A stretch of DNA of 64,000 nt from Plasmopara viticola (Eukaryota; Oomycota; Peronosporomycetes; Peronosporales; Peronosporaceae). Positions 33,787-46,673 of this stretch are shown one piece after another (the first letter of the stretch is position 1; the number at the start of each line of letters is the position of its first letter). The notes beneath the pieces are model-generated. The model ran no database searches and was not told the origin of the DNA. It saw only the letters and a program-made list of their open reading frames with translations. The stretch covers positions 310,001 to 374,000 of the forward strand of contig MBPM02000052.1 in NCBI GenBank assembly GCA_001695595.3, given 5' to 3'. Made by a program: the position numbers and the translations under genes.

Positions 33787-35637
33787 CGTATTGGATCTTA
33801 ACTGCTCTAAATTTTGTAATCAATAGTTAGATAAGTCCAGAATCTGGTAACCAATTCCAAGTCTACAATCACGACGTCATGAAAGTCGATAAAGCTGTCG
33901 TAAAGTCGCTTCCAAATCCGTTTCTCGAGGAAGCCGTAACGATGCCAACAAACTGGTGAATGAAGAGATCTCTGTTTTTCTGCTTTAGCAAGCATGTTAA
34001 ATGAGGGTGTTGCAAAGTTGCCACGTTTTGCAGAGATTGTTGAAGTGAAGCCACGCAATGCGACAGCTGTAAAGGACTAGTCATGCGCTGCAAAAAAGAC
34101 GGCACTGAGACTAGAGGTTGTAAAGATTCAAGTTACCGGAACCCACGCACTAGGATTAAGCTGCCTCTATCGCGGGATGCTGGAAGCAATCCGACCCATA
34201 TTGGGACCGAGTTCCGTACGCCTCCTTACACTATGCGGCATTTTCGGTCAGTGGGGCGTCCCCCACCCAACCCTTTTCCAACCTAATCGGGCGCGAGTCG
34301 GAAGGTTGGTCACACACTCGGGTGTGATGACTCGTCCACTTTAGTGGCGTATCTCCGGCAGCCTTGATTTGAATCCTATGGGTATCGAACCAGGAACGTC
34401 GGTAACAAGAGGTTGTAGAAGAGAGGCTATACGCTGCAGAGGCGATGAAAGAGATGGAAAGCGCTGAAAAGTATATGTTATAAAAAGTGGCTGAGAACGA
34501 CGCCAAAGAAGCATTAAAAAACATTGTAATCCATCTGGTGAGACCGTCTTCGTCAACGATGCTTCTTTTAACATAGCCGGCAATGTGATCATCGGTTTAA
34601 TAGTGTGCAATATCGACTCTAGCGGCATAAAGGCGATGGTTGTGTCAGCACCAGCAAAAACCCGAGCGAGTTCATGTAGCGTTTGACAACCTCTGCGACG
34701 AAACTGGACAAATAATCTCCACAGAGACGTCTTATCTTTGAAGTATGTTTGGACTGAAGTTGACCCATTGCACAAACACTTTAAACGCAAAAGCCACCAA
34801 AAAATGCAGCCAGCTCCTCGAAGACACACGGAATAAGACCTGTAACAGCCGTATGGATATTGGAGCACCCTGAACGCCAAGCACAGTGGTATGTGCTCAT
34901 AGCAATGCAAAACATGAGAAAAGATAAGGTAATGTGGAATAATTGGAAGAAATAGTTGGACCCGCTAAAGTTTGTCGTGCTGAATTACTTGCTGAATTTG
35001 CATTATCAGCGATGGGTGCGGATATACTGATCGAATTGAGCTTGACTAAACCCTGAGCTCACCTAAAGCGGGGACGTAGGCGCCGGCAGTGCAATGGTTC
35101 TAAATGAGCACTCAAAAGCAAAAAATAATATCCGTTAGAGCTATCAACGTGGTATCGACGTTCAAGACAGATCACTTTATCTTAACTAAACCATCGAAGC
35201 GACGCATTGATGGCAACACCCACACAGCCAGTTGTCCGTCTGAGCAATCTTATCGTCCTTTATGCCACTTTTGACGAAATCGACAACCCCAGGTGGTTAC
35301 TTTGTTTCGCTGAACGATCAAGGTCCAGCTTTAGCGGTCTAAGCCCCGCTTTTGCTCCGTACAAGACAGGCGACCACTTCGTGATCACGAAATAGGCGAG
35401 ACTAAACCTTGGCGGTACAAGCAGTGCTTTTGTCTCGTAAAAGTCAGGCAACCACTTTGTCATCACCAAAACTCGAGACTCAGTCTTGGCAGTACAGGCT
35501 TTGCTTTTGTCCCTTTTATGCATCCAACCACACACACTTCACAGGCTTTGGTGCCCTCACCCTTTGACATCAATACCGGAATGAGATTTGGCGGCATCTA
35601 TGACAGATGCACTTACAAAGCCCCATCTGTGCCATGA
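33787..35637 (+). pseudogene. Decayed RxLR effector of the E1 family
   Basis: The plus strand matches the effector family from a lost start near 33787 to the conserved end and 3' flank (GCGCGAGTGGCATGACG, 35648-35664). Recognisable parts are the region before RxLR (33867-33925), the SMLNEGV segment (about 33990), the ALKKHWNPS-like region (34500-34540), DYLLNLHYQRWVRMY (34980-35030) and the GDH...AFAPYK tail. The tail has three 78-base repeat units (about 35330-35520) where the intact genes have one or two. It carries many frameshifts and stops. A SINE-like element interrupts it at 34123-34407. The effector promoter motif is retained upstream (33734-33750). Confidence 0.85.
34123..34407 (-). 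mobile_element. SINE-like insertion inside the effector pseudogene
   Basis: The 285-base insert is flanked by the direct repeat AGAGGTTGTA at 34113-34122 and 34408-34417. Removing one copy and the insert restores continuity with the E8-type sequence around it. On the minus strand, near the right end, GGTTCGATACC matches a polymerase III B box, suggesting a tRNA-derived head, but no A box is evident, so the head may be truncated. It is unrelated by eye to the ATTAC-tailed element. Confidence 0.65.
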
Positions 35638-35844
35638 TAGCTTTGGCGCGAGTGGCATGACGAATAAATCTCTATGTCGTGGGTGGTTTGTTCAAATTTC
35701 ACCGCTGGATGCATGTTGAACCGGCGAATGGCGTCACAGTATTTACAAGTACGTCACAATAAGAAATCTCATAATGGTAGCCGTTTATTGGTCTAGCTAA
35801 TGGCTACGACGGGATATGCAATCAAAACTTAATATGCGCAGGAA

Positions 35845-38800
35845 ATTGTTATACTATACTGGTATCTGTTCGAACATTCACTTCAGCGATTGTCAGCCAT
35901 TTTATAGTGGTGCTGTAGTAAAATATAATACCGCTATACATGTCATTCATCGAGTATTTGGAAGGAAAGACGTAATTCCCTGCCACAATTTTAAATTCAG
36001 TATTAAACTTACTCAAGCTTAGAAATAATGTAAATTACTTCCTGCTCAATCAATTGCTATAAGTTTAAGAGATCGTAGTGTGTCGGATTGCTTTGTGCAG
36101 GAAGAAGACACATGCAGAAACTCACAATATAAATCGAATCAAAATATAGGTGCTGATGAAGCTCCATTACTACGGTACTCAACTTTTGTTGTGCCATGCT
36201 CATCTTCATTGTGAAAAGAGTCATCTCAACCACATCAAAGAAGGTCCATAGTCGTATTTTGAGCTGATATTTTTCAAGATTGCAAACCTTTCCATACCAT
36301 TTTCTATTGATTGACAGATTTAAGACCACAATGGTGGGACATACCAAGGTTTATCGTATGCTTCGTCTAGTAGAGACAAATGTCCCTGTTTAATGTCCAC
36401 TTCATTTCTCTGTAGAGACCCACACGGATGCATACAAAAAAGTTGTCCGAAGGTAGTACGGGACCATGTTGCTGATCGCTTATCCCGAAGGATAATGTTC
36501 TGTCTGCTTTGCACCGAGGTGTATCTTGTTTAAAGTATACCGCGTGGAAAATTGAGTTAAGTAGATTAAAGCAACTACGTTGCGTTATTACTCATTGTCA
36601 TAAGCATTCGAGCAATCTAGCACAACACTTGTTAAGAAGGCTTTGAAGCTACCGCAGGCAGAAAGCGAGATTTAATGTTTGATTTGCTTATGTGAATGAG
36701 GTACTTGTAAGCCGATCCATGCAAAACAAATGCACAGTCGCAAGCGTAATTTTGGAATTAAGCAAGCCAATAATCCTTCCAGCTTCTTTTTCTCGAACTT
36801 CCACGTTGATTGTACGATCTAAAACGAGTCTAAAGACACGTAAAGGAATAGCCGGCTCTCTTTGTTCTAGCGCCTTCTTATCTGCAAGGAAGAAAGGCGC
36901 TAGCTACCCAAATGCATATAAAATTTAGAGAAAATGATAAAGAGAGTGGAATGGCACAATCCGGATAGGTCAAAATAAATTGATACGCTGATGACCTAAG
37001 AGTATGTTTGCCTCGCACTTAGTACTTTGAAGGGCAGGCAGTTGTGATGAAAGAGGCGCCCGGATCGCCGGACGAGAAAGTTTTCTGCGGGAGCTCTAAA
37101 TGGAAGTGAAGGTGTTCGCTGTCCTGATGACTCAAGTTTAGCTTCAATCGACTAAAGCGGAATCAATTAGCGCAACGTCCGTCGCTTTGGCTATAGTAAC
37201 GAAGGGCACATGAACCTTGCGTATCCTAGAATAAAAAAACAACTTAAATCGTCGGCTCATCCAAGTGCTTTAAGGGTCATTGACAAAAGCCGCGCCCTCC
37301 GAGTCGGCCAAAGTGGGTGTGTGGCTGTTGTAAGCCATCTCCTAGGTGCTTGGCAAAGTTCACTCGCGAGTTAAGGCATAAATGGGTGTGTACTTAGTAT
37401 CGATTATCCCAAACTTTCTTGTTAAGTAGTGTGACTATTGCTCTCATTACAAAATTTGCAGTAGCATCCCTAACGCATTCGCAGCGACTGCTGACGGACC
37501 GTCTTGGTCGGATATAAAAATGATCAAACTCGTTCATAAACCATGGTGATGACAATGGTGGTGATTTTCCTTATGTATGGCCTCTGATGGTAGCAAGCGA
37601 AGTTAATTGTGGGGTTTGATGTAGTACTAAACGCAAGATGCAAGGCTACGCTGTTGTGCTCATCAATCGATGTGAAGGATACGTTAACTCCGAACAAGAC
37701 GGTGCGATTTAAGTGGTTACCTATACAGACCTAGGCGAAGATTACACGTATCTACATTGAACTATTCGCAAACCGATGCCAGGCCGAAATCATAAATTGT
37801 GTCGTCAACGATGTGCTACACAACGCACGTACACACGTGCCAAGCCGCTGAAGCGCGCGCTATGCTCCCAGTTGTTATGCTTGCAATCGGTAATATCGCT
37901 AATTCCCACTCAAACGCCTGCTTTCTGATCGGTTGACTAGCGATTGCGCTCTGATAACATCACCTCATTGCGATTCTAGTCAAGACACAAAACAAGCTGT
38001 ACGCTAACACAAGCCTTCACAAGGACTGCGTGTATTAAGACATATGCACGGCAAAGTGGTTTCGAAAGCTGAAACTTACCAATCGAAATATTCTGACAAT
38101 ATGGAAAGCAAAAGATAGTGAGATTTGACACGTAAAGGTGTGTCCTTATGAGATGGTTGATCTGCATAAGTTGCCATTTTTAAGACTCAATCTACATTTT
38201 TATCAAAACATTTCGAAGGTCTTGGCAAAAAAAGGACGCTGAACATCCCAAAAAGAATGCGTCCAATCCAGACATATGAGCGAACAAAGACACGAGCAAT
38301 GCTGAAATTGCCGTTAGTAGCTGGCGTGCCCGGGCTAGGTGGAAGCGGAAGTGTAGACACCGGGTTAGCCTGGACAGTCATTGAAGACCAATCCACCAAC
38401 TCGCCAGAAATTTGCACTATGATTGGCGTAAAGTGCCACAGCCTCTAGTCGATAAACTTTGTACTAGCAAATTGTCAGCACAGCGAGTGCCAAGAGATGG
38501 TGCCGACTTAGTATGGATCTGACGTTGATATTGTAAGATGTAGCACACTTAAATTTTACATTGATATCTCTGTCTCGCCATCACATTAAAATTATTGGCT
38601 TTCACGATCTTTTTTGAACGTCACTCGACTTGTTTTTGAATAGTAGGTTGATTCGAGAAGAAACATGATCTTAGCTGCAGATCAATAACTCGTCTCTTGC
38701 AACTTTAAATTGGTTTATCTATTTGATCTCTCAAAAGGAGAAAATTATATATTCAAATTGGCGGAGAAGGTGAGTGGGTGCGAATTCGCGCAGTCCTCAC

Positions 38801-41800
38801 AGGGTGCCCACAAATCGTTTTTGCAGAGGCTCACACAGATGAAACTTAGTGACTATGCGCTCTATATTCGAAAATATTGTCGGCAAAGGCCATAAAGCCG
38901 GCAACCATCGCATGCCTTTGTGACAAAGGTCGTGATTGTCGGCGATGAAGTTTACTAGCTCAAGATTTGGACCTGCCACCGATTGCTAATGACATCAATG
39001 CGCTTGACACTTAGAGTATCGCATTACTGTGTTAGATTCATCTCCTTTTTTCTCCAGGATAAAACACCTTTTCTGACAAAATAGCAAATCCCGTGACATA
39101 TGGCAAGATTGGGATGGTGTAATTCTAAGAAGCATATTTACATCAAATGTTTTGTAGACTTACCAAGCAGGGCAAAGCAGGAAAAGATGCTCCGAGCAGC
39201 ACAGGAACATATAACCTCGAAAAGAACACCTGAAAAATGAATAAAAATATCAAGAATGATCATTTGAAAAACGGCAATCTCAAAAACTTTAAGAATGTAT
39301 TCACGGAAATCAGATAACTTTTCTTTTTACATAATTTAAAAATATCATAGGTTAAATGGGCTTCAAAAGTTGTCAAAATATCAAGCGAAAGGGAAAATGT
39401 ATCCAAGACTGTCATAAAGGTCATGGTGACAAACTGCACTGAGAGTGCATATCAAATTATCTTTGTCTCTGGCTTGCACATCTGAGACACAATTCACACT
39501 CGCGTAGAAGTAAAAAAAAGGAGAGAGGCCAATCTACAAAAGAGCCAAAAAAATATTTTGCGAGGGCTAGTCAAGTATATACAGTCCATCACCAGCAAGC
39601 TTTAGTGTGTCGAAAATGCCAAATTGATTTTCAAGCAACTTGATTTATCAACAATGTACCGATACCAGAAGTGTGTTGACGCAGCCGATTTATGACAGCT
39701 TTTGTTGACTTCGACTTACATGGTGGTAATGTTTTCTCCACTGGAAAAGTTTTCGAGAATAGATTAGGAGCTATAATTGGCAAGACGTATCGTCGCACGA
39801 GTCTAGCTTACTGACATACTAGCAGCAACCTGCACACGCGCTCATTCCTATGCGGTGACTATTTTTTCTCTTGCTTTGACAAAATTTGCGGCAAACACGA
39901 ACACAGAGTTTAGCCGGTAGATGATTGGTAAGGTTTCTCATCGTGTGATTATCAGATAAATCGAGCTACTCATTGTTGGCATGGAAGAAATAACTGTACA
40001 ATGAGCATTCTGTACTGCAATCTTGTTTATACAAACTTAATGAGAGGCACTTTTAAATCAAAAGAAATCTTATTATAATAAACTTCGCTGTTTTGTTCAA
40101 GCGGGATGTACATATTTAATAAAAAAATAGCCTCAAGTGTGCATTTGTTGATTTCTTAAAACATTTGTATTATTGTGCGAAAACTTTTGCTTGGAATAAT
40201 TAGGATAGAAAGCAGTGCACATACTCAAAAATTTGAACAACTCGCACCGCCATGTGATTTTACATAGAGCATATCTGCTAAGTCTGTTTGTAGTGGATTT
40301 CCGCCGAATACTAAACCGTAAAGACGACCTTTAGGTCCGACATAGTCAATAAATGTGATAAATACCTTCTTTTTCCCACGAACGAGATCTAAACCTTTTC
40401 TGTGTAAACAGCATTAAAAATTGAAAAGCGTGATAAGCCAGCTCCTTGGCATTTATTGTTCCCACGCTAAATTTATGCGTTAATTGAAAAAAGATTCGAG
40501 ACGCATTAATACCCTCTTCAAAAATTGTGTAATCAACTCTTCTGCAAAACCTTCCGCGAGAAATCGATGTATTTTGTCACAACACGTATTAAAATTACTC
40601 ACTTTAAATAGCTTGCTGCACGGCAGGTGATACTTGCTAAATTTTGCGCTTTCTTCAATGACTCAATAGCTAATTATACGAACATTGCGAAAAAGTTACT
40701 TCTTATCGAATATTCATGCACTGAATGCCCGTAAAGGCTACATTTAGAGGCATTTCGTGCAATTTTTGTCGTTTTAATTCGCATAATCAAACCGCATAGA
40801 TCCTTGCAAATGCACTCAACGTGCGTGAAACAGTTAGTTATCGTGCATTAATGATAAAACCGTGTTCTGGTTTCGTGTGATGATAGAGAAAATTTCGAAC
40901 GGTTTGACACGATCAGCCCTTTACAATGCGTAAGTGGGGCGAAGTCTTAGTGTCAAAAACGTCTTATCGTCTTGAGACGCGTGCGCGACAAAATGGGTGG
41001 AAAGAAAGGGTTACTATATTTTCGGATCAAAGATGTCGATTACAAGCGCTAAACATTTCTAAAGTAATGCTGGTTAGGCAAAAAAAGTTTGCATTTGCTT
41101 TGCTGAGTAAGCCAGGTTCGTAGCTTGGCGTATATCCTTACATTTCTGACAAGATTAAAAAGCTCTACATGCGAGCTAATTCGAGCGCTCAATGACTCAG
41201 TTCAGATAAGCGCGATTGCCTCGGGAGACGGGTTATACGCTAGTTTGCTGAGCGAGGCACGTCCATTAAAGCTGTGCCTTAATCTGATTTTAGTCACGGA
41301 ACGTTATGACCTCTGCTTTTATAGGGTGCAAGTTTATTGTCTTTCTTGCGGCGCGATGCTACTAAGCGCTCAAGATCCGAGTGGTGATCGGATAAGGCCT
41401 GGAAATCGTAATACCGTGGCGCACGGTGTATTACTTGGCAAAGACAGCCGTATTTTGCTTTGCAAACACATGATTTGATTTGTGAGACAGCAGTTGCGAG
41501 GAATATTAAGGCAAAGATCACTTAATACGCCGCACGATGCGTGGATTTTCGCCTTCCTCTCTTTTAAATGATAAAGAGGGTAGACGCCAATATTACGTGA
41601 AGAGCATTTTTTCGCGTTGTTGTCTTTAAAGCCATAAATATCATCCTTCGAAAGAGAAAACATCTTTAGTTTAACAGTAGCTAGGAATTTATGGTCATTC
41701 GTCAGCAAAACTCATAGACACCTTAACTTATGGTGATCAGCGATGTCCACTTTTTATCACTAGAGTTTGAAGAATGGGAGCAACAAGCGGAGCTCGTCTC

Positions 41801-42487
41801 AAAGACCTTGATGACCGCTGTGAAAGCTGTTTACACCGGAGCATGGCGTTGTTAATTACAAATTGCAGGACGACCTACTACTTACATTGACGAATCAAGC
41901 GGACTAGTACCAAGGCTTAACTAAAGATCACGAGACGCGAGCAGGTAGGCAGCTTCTTGCACACTTTTTGTAACGCTAAAATTCTTTTTTTTTGTTTTCA
42001 GGCGATTTATAAAGCACGAGTTCCACAGTTACTGGCTACTGCGGTCCCAGCACCAGGTCTCCGCATTGTTCAACTACAGAAAAAGTTTGATAGACCGTAC
42101 AAAGCACATAGTGCGGAGACATCAAGCATGACCTTAGAGCTGCTCTGGTCCCACACTGGGCTTCTAAGGAGGCTGATACCAACCCATCTATACCCAAGTT
42201 TATTTCTTGAAGCGCAACGATTTAGTTGTACATAGCTTGCGGTCCGTCTGTGGATTAAGGGTAAATAGAACTTTTCACCCACCAGCGCTTCGGGCTCTAG
42301 TGCTTTATCAGACTTAACATTGTTAAGATTTGACCAATAATGCGTAAGCATTTGATTGTAGAACATGTGTGCAGCTATTGATTGCACTGGTGGCTCGAGA
42401 GTCTGCGATGCATGGTACACAGACTTGCTAGTGTGTGACTCAAATAAGCATGGCGTATAAAATCACCGCTCAAGGGTATTCCGATTT
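35845..42487 (+). repeat. Long dispersed repeat, copy B
   Basis: Its left 3.5 kb is the inverted partner of copy A. From about 37170 to at least 42487 it is a direct repeat of copy C (58214-64000). B lacks about 570 bases present in A and C: around 37420 it jumps directly from the TATCGATTATCCCAAAC region to the TTTCTTGTTAAGTAG region. The inner edge (about 35800-35870, minus strand) retains an effector promoter motif and a few bases of an effector start, so a second, inverted effector copy once began here. No protein is recognisable inside. Confidence 0.75.
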
Positions 42488-43844
42488 GGTGGAATGAGCC
42501 GCATGCTCACAAGTAGGGTACAATCTTTGCTTAGAGGAACATCTACCATCGCCTCCCTTCAAACTTAAGATGGGTAGACTGGAGACATGGGTCTTGTCCT
42601 TTTAGCGTGATCTACGAGCAGCAAAGTCGTCATCTGATGGTTAGATTTTTCAAGCTGACATTCCACGTGGTATTCTAGCGCAGTAAGCTTGATCATGTCT
42701 TGATATTAATGTCTGTATTAAACAACAATGACACACTAGATGGTGACGATAAATTGAGGTAATTAAGCTTCGCGGCTTCCTCGGGTAGCCGTGCAAGCTT
42801 TTTTAAGGCTCGAGTACAACAAGAAGCCTGATAGTCAGCCCAAATGCAATTAAAGAGAGTGCAGCGGGGATTAAGACCAGTGCTAATTCATTGCGAAATC
42901 CGAGACAATTAATGCTTCGAGCGCGAAAGATTAGAGCGAAGAAACGTATATATAGCCTAATGTACATACTAGTAGACATTACTATTTTGTACAGGTATTG
43001 CAAACCAAATGCTTCTTATCAATGAATTGATATACATTCCAGCTCCATTTAGAATGTAATAAGATCTGGGTAGAAAGATAAATAGCAATTTTTGGAATGG
43101 GTAGACAGCCATCACGTATAGAACAAAAGCGCGAAGCACAAAATTATGGTTATTTAGATAATGAAAATCGTTTTTGATTTCTGTAATAAAACCGGCTTGG
43201 CTCTCGTGATTTAGTTTGTCGCCGGAAATTTGTGCCTGAGCCCTAGCACATAGCTCTACCCTTACAGCTCGAACGAAACAGCATTCATTCAGTATAGGTC
43301 GTAAGAGCAGATAGGCATTAGCTACCGAGTGTCATCCCGGCTTTAAAGCAAAATGCTTTTGTTTCTTCTCCAAGAATTGTTTTATTTTATTCTAAAATCA
43401 TCAACATATAAGTCTCTCGAAGGCAAATAAAGCTAAGTACGTTCGAAAAGTAGGGTGATTTGCGAAGTAGTAACGGCTGCGCCACGCGCACTTAATTATT
43501 GATGCTCAAAATCGCCTTGGTCTCTCTAAGCTTCACCATATTAAACTCCGCAATAAATCCTTTTGTTTGGGCCACTGGAGGCTATATTGCCTGCTCCCTC
43601 GATCGTAGACTTTCTCGTAGAGCTCGAAGCTTGGCAACAGGTAGGGCTGCGCTTTAGCCGTTTTCCAAAGAAGACCGAAGGTCGATCGAGCACTCGTTTA
43701 TAGAAACGTGGAAGTAATTTTATCTCTTCAATAGGTTTGCATACTTGTCAACCTACCTGCTTAGTTTAGCATTGGGTGTGTCTTCTATTAGGTCAGAAAA
43801 GACCTTGCACAATGTGCAGGGACATTTTCGATATGAATGTTGTG
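42488..43844. other. Anonymous DNA right of copy B
   Basis: No gene is seen on either strand. The stretch may still belong to the B/C repeat family, since copy C runs off the window before reaching the equivalent point. Confidence 0.4.
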
Positions 43845-44168
43845 GTGTTGAGAAAATTTAATGAAAAAGATTAAAATAGAAGACCTTGCTTTCGGTTTGG
43901 TGTTGCCTACCGTTCTTCATAAGCATTCAAAACTTTGTAGTTAAGGCATATATTCTCTACAACACCTCAGTATACAAATCAGTGCTTTAAGCTGTACTAG
44001 GAGCAATTGGCGGGAAGCCAGCAATAGATCGGCTTTCTGTAGCACCCCTTCGCACCACTGGACAGGTCGTTTCTCTATGTCCATCCCATAAAAGCGATTA
44101 TGTCAGCGGATCTGGTATGGCAGGTTCCGGTGAACTACCAGTACTTGGAGCAAATTTTTATTAACAAG
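43845..44168 (+). repeat. Effector 3'-flank repeat R, copy 1 (diverged)
   Basis: It matches 46235-46522 and the reverse complement of 57275-57560. Shared strings are ACCTTGCTT..GGTTTGG, CCTCAGTATACAAA, GCACCACTGGACAGGTCGTTT and ATGGCAGGTTCCGGT. In copies 2 and 3 it lies just past the end of an effector gene. Here the effector is missing and the unit ends abruptly at the SINE, marking a duplication breakpoint. Confidence 0.7.
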
Positions 44169-44493
44169 AGGAAAAAAGGTTGGGGTGACGCCCTCCTTCC
44201 AAGCGCGGGGGCTAAATGCTCGCGCGCTTCGGGCAGGTGCTCTCGGGCATCTGCAGGTCTCTAACGAGTCTCACCCTCGACGCGACGGTCTCCAGCACCA
44301 GGGCGCCACCTGGGCTCTTACCAAGTCAGAGCTTAAAAAAAAAGGAAGACCCTCACGACCTCGGTGCTGGATGCACTGCCCGCCGAACGAGACTCGACGT
44401 ATGCGGACACCACTTTATGCCGTGGACTAGCCAGACTGAGCCTAGCACGTGCATAACTTGGCAACGCGATAACGTAATACATTACATTACATT
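44169..44493 (+). mobile_element. SINE-like element with ATTAC tail, upstream of E8
   Basis: The roughly 325-base copy is nearly identical to the inverted copy at 48240-48563. Its head begins GGAAAAAAGGTTGG and it ends in ATTAC repeats followed by AATACATACTTTTA (44494-44507), the same target sequence that flanks the E9-side copy. The matching target repeat is missing on the head side, because the large duplication begins at the element's 5' edge. It is present at the orthologous position next to E8 and E9. Confidence 0.85.
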
Positions 44494-44622
44494 AATACAT
44501 ACTTTTAGAAGTAATAAGTCCTACTTATGTGTTTCCGGTGTCGTCCCTATCACGAGGTTTTTTAATAAAATATTGTTTACACCACCTATATAGAATGGTT
44601 GGTGGACACAAACGAAAACTCC

Positions 44623-46077
44623 ATGCGTTGCGGGTATTACGTCTTAACTGCTCTTTTTGTCGTAGCCAGCAGCGAGATAGCTGCAAAATCCGAACACCAG
44701 CTCCAATTCAACAATCATGGTCGTAAAATAGACGATGATGCTGCCATGAAGTCGCTGTCTACACGATTTCTCCGCGAAAGCCGTGACGTCCACGGCAATG
44801 TGGCGAATGAAGAGCGCTCTGTCTATTCTGTGTTAGCGGGCATGATCAATGAGGGTATAGAAAAGATGCCGCGTACAGCAGAGGTTTTGAAAAGGAAGTC
44901 ACGCGTTATAGATCCCTCAGACAAAATTCCGCATGAAGCAAAATTAGTAGAGGAAATGTTTCACGCGGCAAAGGCTAAAGAGACGATGGAAAGCGCTGAA
45001 GAGTATAATGAACTGAAGACAGCTACAGAAGATGCAGAAAAAGCATTGAAAAAACATTGGAATCCATCAGAGACTGCCGAATCCGGCGATAATTCTCACG
45101 ATATCCATAGCAATGAGATGCTTAGTGTGAAAAATTGGTGGGTTGACTTTACTGGCTTAAAATCAACGGTCGTGGATGACACACAAGACGACATGGTGAA
45201 CTCGGTCCATAATGCCTTTGTGACTGTTTGCGATAAGAATATTAACCCAACGCGCGAAGAGACGTCTTATCTTTCGGGCGTGTTGAATTGGAAAGTTGCG
45301 AACTCTCCAAGAAGTGTCCACAAGCAAAGTCTTATACAACGAGCGCAGCGGTATGTAATTCTAGATCTGTGGAAGATGCAGAATACGCGTAAAGTGTGGC
45401 CTGAATGGGAAAAATTGTCGGATACACTGAAGTTCAGCGTGCTGGACTATTTGCTGAATCTACACTATCAACGATTGGTGCGGATGTACAACATTTTCGC
45501 ACGAAAGCGGCCTGATCGAAATCCCGCGCCGTTGGACCCAGAGCTCAATCCTGTTGGCAACACAGGCACGAGTGCTGCTATGGCTGTAAATAAGAAGTCA
45601 AAAGGGCAGAGTCCGTATTCGTCTGAGCCACTCAATGCGGCATCGACGTCGAAGGGTGAACGCTTTCACTTGATTAAGAGGTCGAAACGTACCTCTGATG
45701 GCAACACCGACACAGCCAGTCTTCCATCTATCAGATCAAAGGTTCGGAGTTCAAAGTCGGTCATGCCACTTTTGACGGAATCGACAACCTCAGGCGACCA
45801 CTCCGTCCCTGCTAAAAGGTCAAGGTTCAGCTCTAGCGGTCTAAGCCGTGCATTTGCCCCCTATATGCCAGGCGACCACACTATTATTACTGAAAACTCG
45901 AGACTCAGCTTTGACGGTCCACGCAGTGCTGTTGATCCCTATAAGCAATCGAAGAAGCACAGTACAAAGGCGTTGGCGCCCTCATCCACTGTCTTCACGC
46001 CCGAAGACGTCGATACGGAACTTAGCCTTGGTGGTATTTATGACCGAAGCACTTATAGAGTTCCTTCAAAGCCATAA
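44623..46077 (+). CDS. RxLR-dEER secreted effector E8
   Basis: 484 residues from the ATG at 44623. An in-frame ATG 24 bases upstream lies inside the conserved promoter block and would put MVDTNENS ahead of the signal peptide, so the second ATG is preferred. Signal peptide 1-21 (MRCGYYVLTALFVVASSEIAA), RFLR 48-51, EER 63-65. One decapeptide-like unit (KMPRTAEVLK), an acidic helix (ESAEEYNELKTATEDAEKAL), and the core VWPEW (258-262) with VLDYLLNLHYQRLVRMYNIF (273-292). The Ser/Lys-rich tail has two 26-residue repeats (391-442) and ends ELSLGGIYDR... It is the partner of E9 in a palindrome. Expected to enter host cells; target unknown. Confidence 0.9.
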   Translation: MRCGYYVLTALFVVASSEIAAKSEHQLQFNNHGRKIDDDAAMKSLSTRFLRESRDVHGNVANEERSVYSVLAGMINEGIEKMPRTAEVLKRKSRVIDPSDKIPHEAKLVEEMFHAAKAKETMESAEEYNELKTATEDAEKALKKHWNPSETAESGDNSHDIHSNEMLSVKNWWVDFTGLKSTVVDDTQDDMVNSVHNAFVTVCDKNINPTREETSYLSGVLNWKVANSPRSVHKQSLIQRAQRYVILDLWKMQNTRKVWPEWEKLSDTLKFSVLDYLLNLHYQRLVRMYNIFARKRPDRNPAPLDPELNPVGNTGTSAAMAVNKKSKGQSPYSSEPLNAASTSKGERFHLIKRSKRTSDGNTDTASLPSIRSKVRSSKSVMPLLTESTTSGDHSVPAKRSRFSSSGLSRAFAPYMPGDHTIITENSRLSFDGPRSAVDPYKQSKKHSTKALAPSSTVFTPEDVDTELSLGGIYDRSTYRVPSKP

Positions 46078-46234
46078 AAGGGTTTGGCGCGAGTGGCATG
46101 ACGGATGATTCCATATTTGGTGGATAGCTTCTAGGCAATTTATACAGCACCTACGTTTGTAATCAATAGTTTATACTTACTTTGATATTAGATTCGGGGT
46201 TCGTATTAACTGCTGATTTCTGCCTTTTTCAAAG

Positions 46235-46522
46235 TGAGGAAAAAAAGAAAGGGTGTGTAAAAATTAAAGTTTTCCTACGAAAATTATTACAAAAGATTAG
46301 ACAATAAAACCTTGCTTCAGGTTTGGTTTGTAGTTTAGGCAGGTATTTTTTACAAAACCTCAGTATACAAACCAGTGTTTTAAGCTGTACCAGGAGCCTT
46401 TGGCGGTGAGCCAGCGCACCACTGGACAGGTCGTTTGCTCTGTGTTCATCCCATAAAAGCGGTTGTCTGCGAATTTGGAATGGCAGGTTCCGGTAAACTA
46501 CCCAGTACCTGGAGCAAACATC
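46235..46522 (+). repeat. Effector 3'-flank repeat R, copy 2 (palindrome centre)
   Basis: This is the 296-base centre between E8 and E9. It is near-identical to the reverse complement of 57275-57560, which follows E10, so it belongs to the E9 3' flank and the E8 flank was joined onto it. It encodes nothing. Confidence 0.8.
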
Positions 46523-46673
46523 TAAAGGCTTAAATTAGCAGTCATTACGAAACCCGAATTAATTACGAAAGTTAGAATAAAGTATTGATTACAAACGTAG
46601 GTGCTGTATAAATTGCCTGGAAGCTATCCACCGAATATGGAATTATCCGTCATGCCACTCGCGCCAACCCCTT

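Noticed and set aside
34340..34410. A functional tRNA gene on the minus strand, from the GGTTCGATACC string
   Set aside because: There is no A box or cloverleaf at the proper distance, and the string sits inside an insert with target duplications, so a SINE-like element fits better.
44169..44493. The 81- and 125-codon frames in the SINE (also at 48158-48545 and 18290-18493) as proteins
   Set aside because: They recur only because the element is repeated, are GC-rich body sequence without domains, and differ in frame between copies.
44599..44622. Use of the upstream ATG for E8 (and the mirror site for E9)
   Set aside because: It would add eight residues before the signal peptide and lies within the conserved promoter block; E10, E1 and E2 start at the position of the second ATG.
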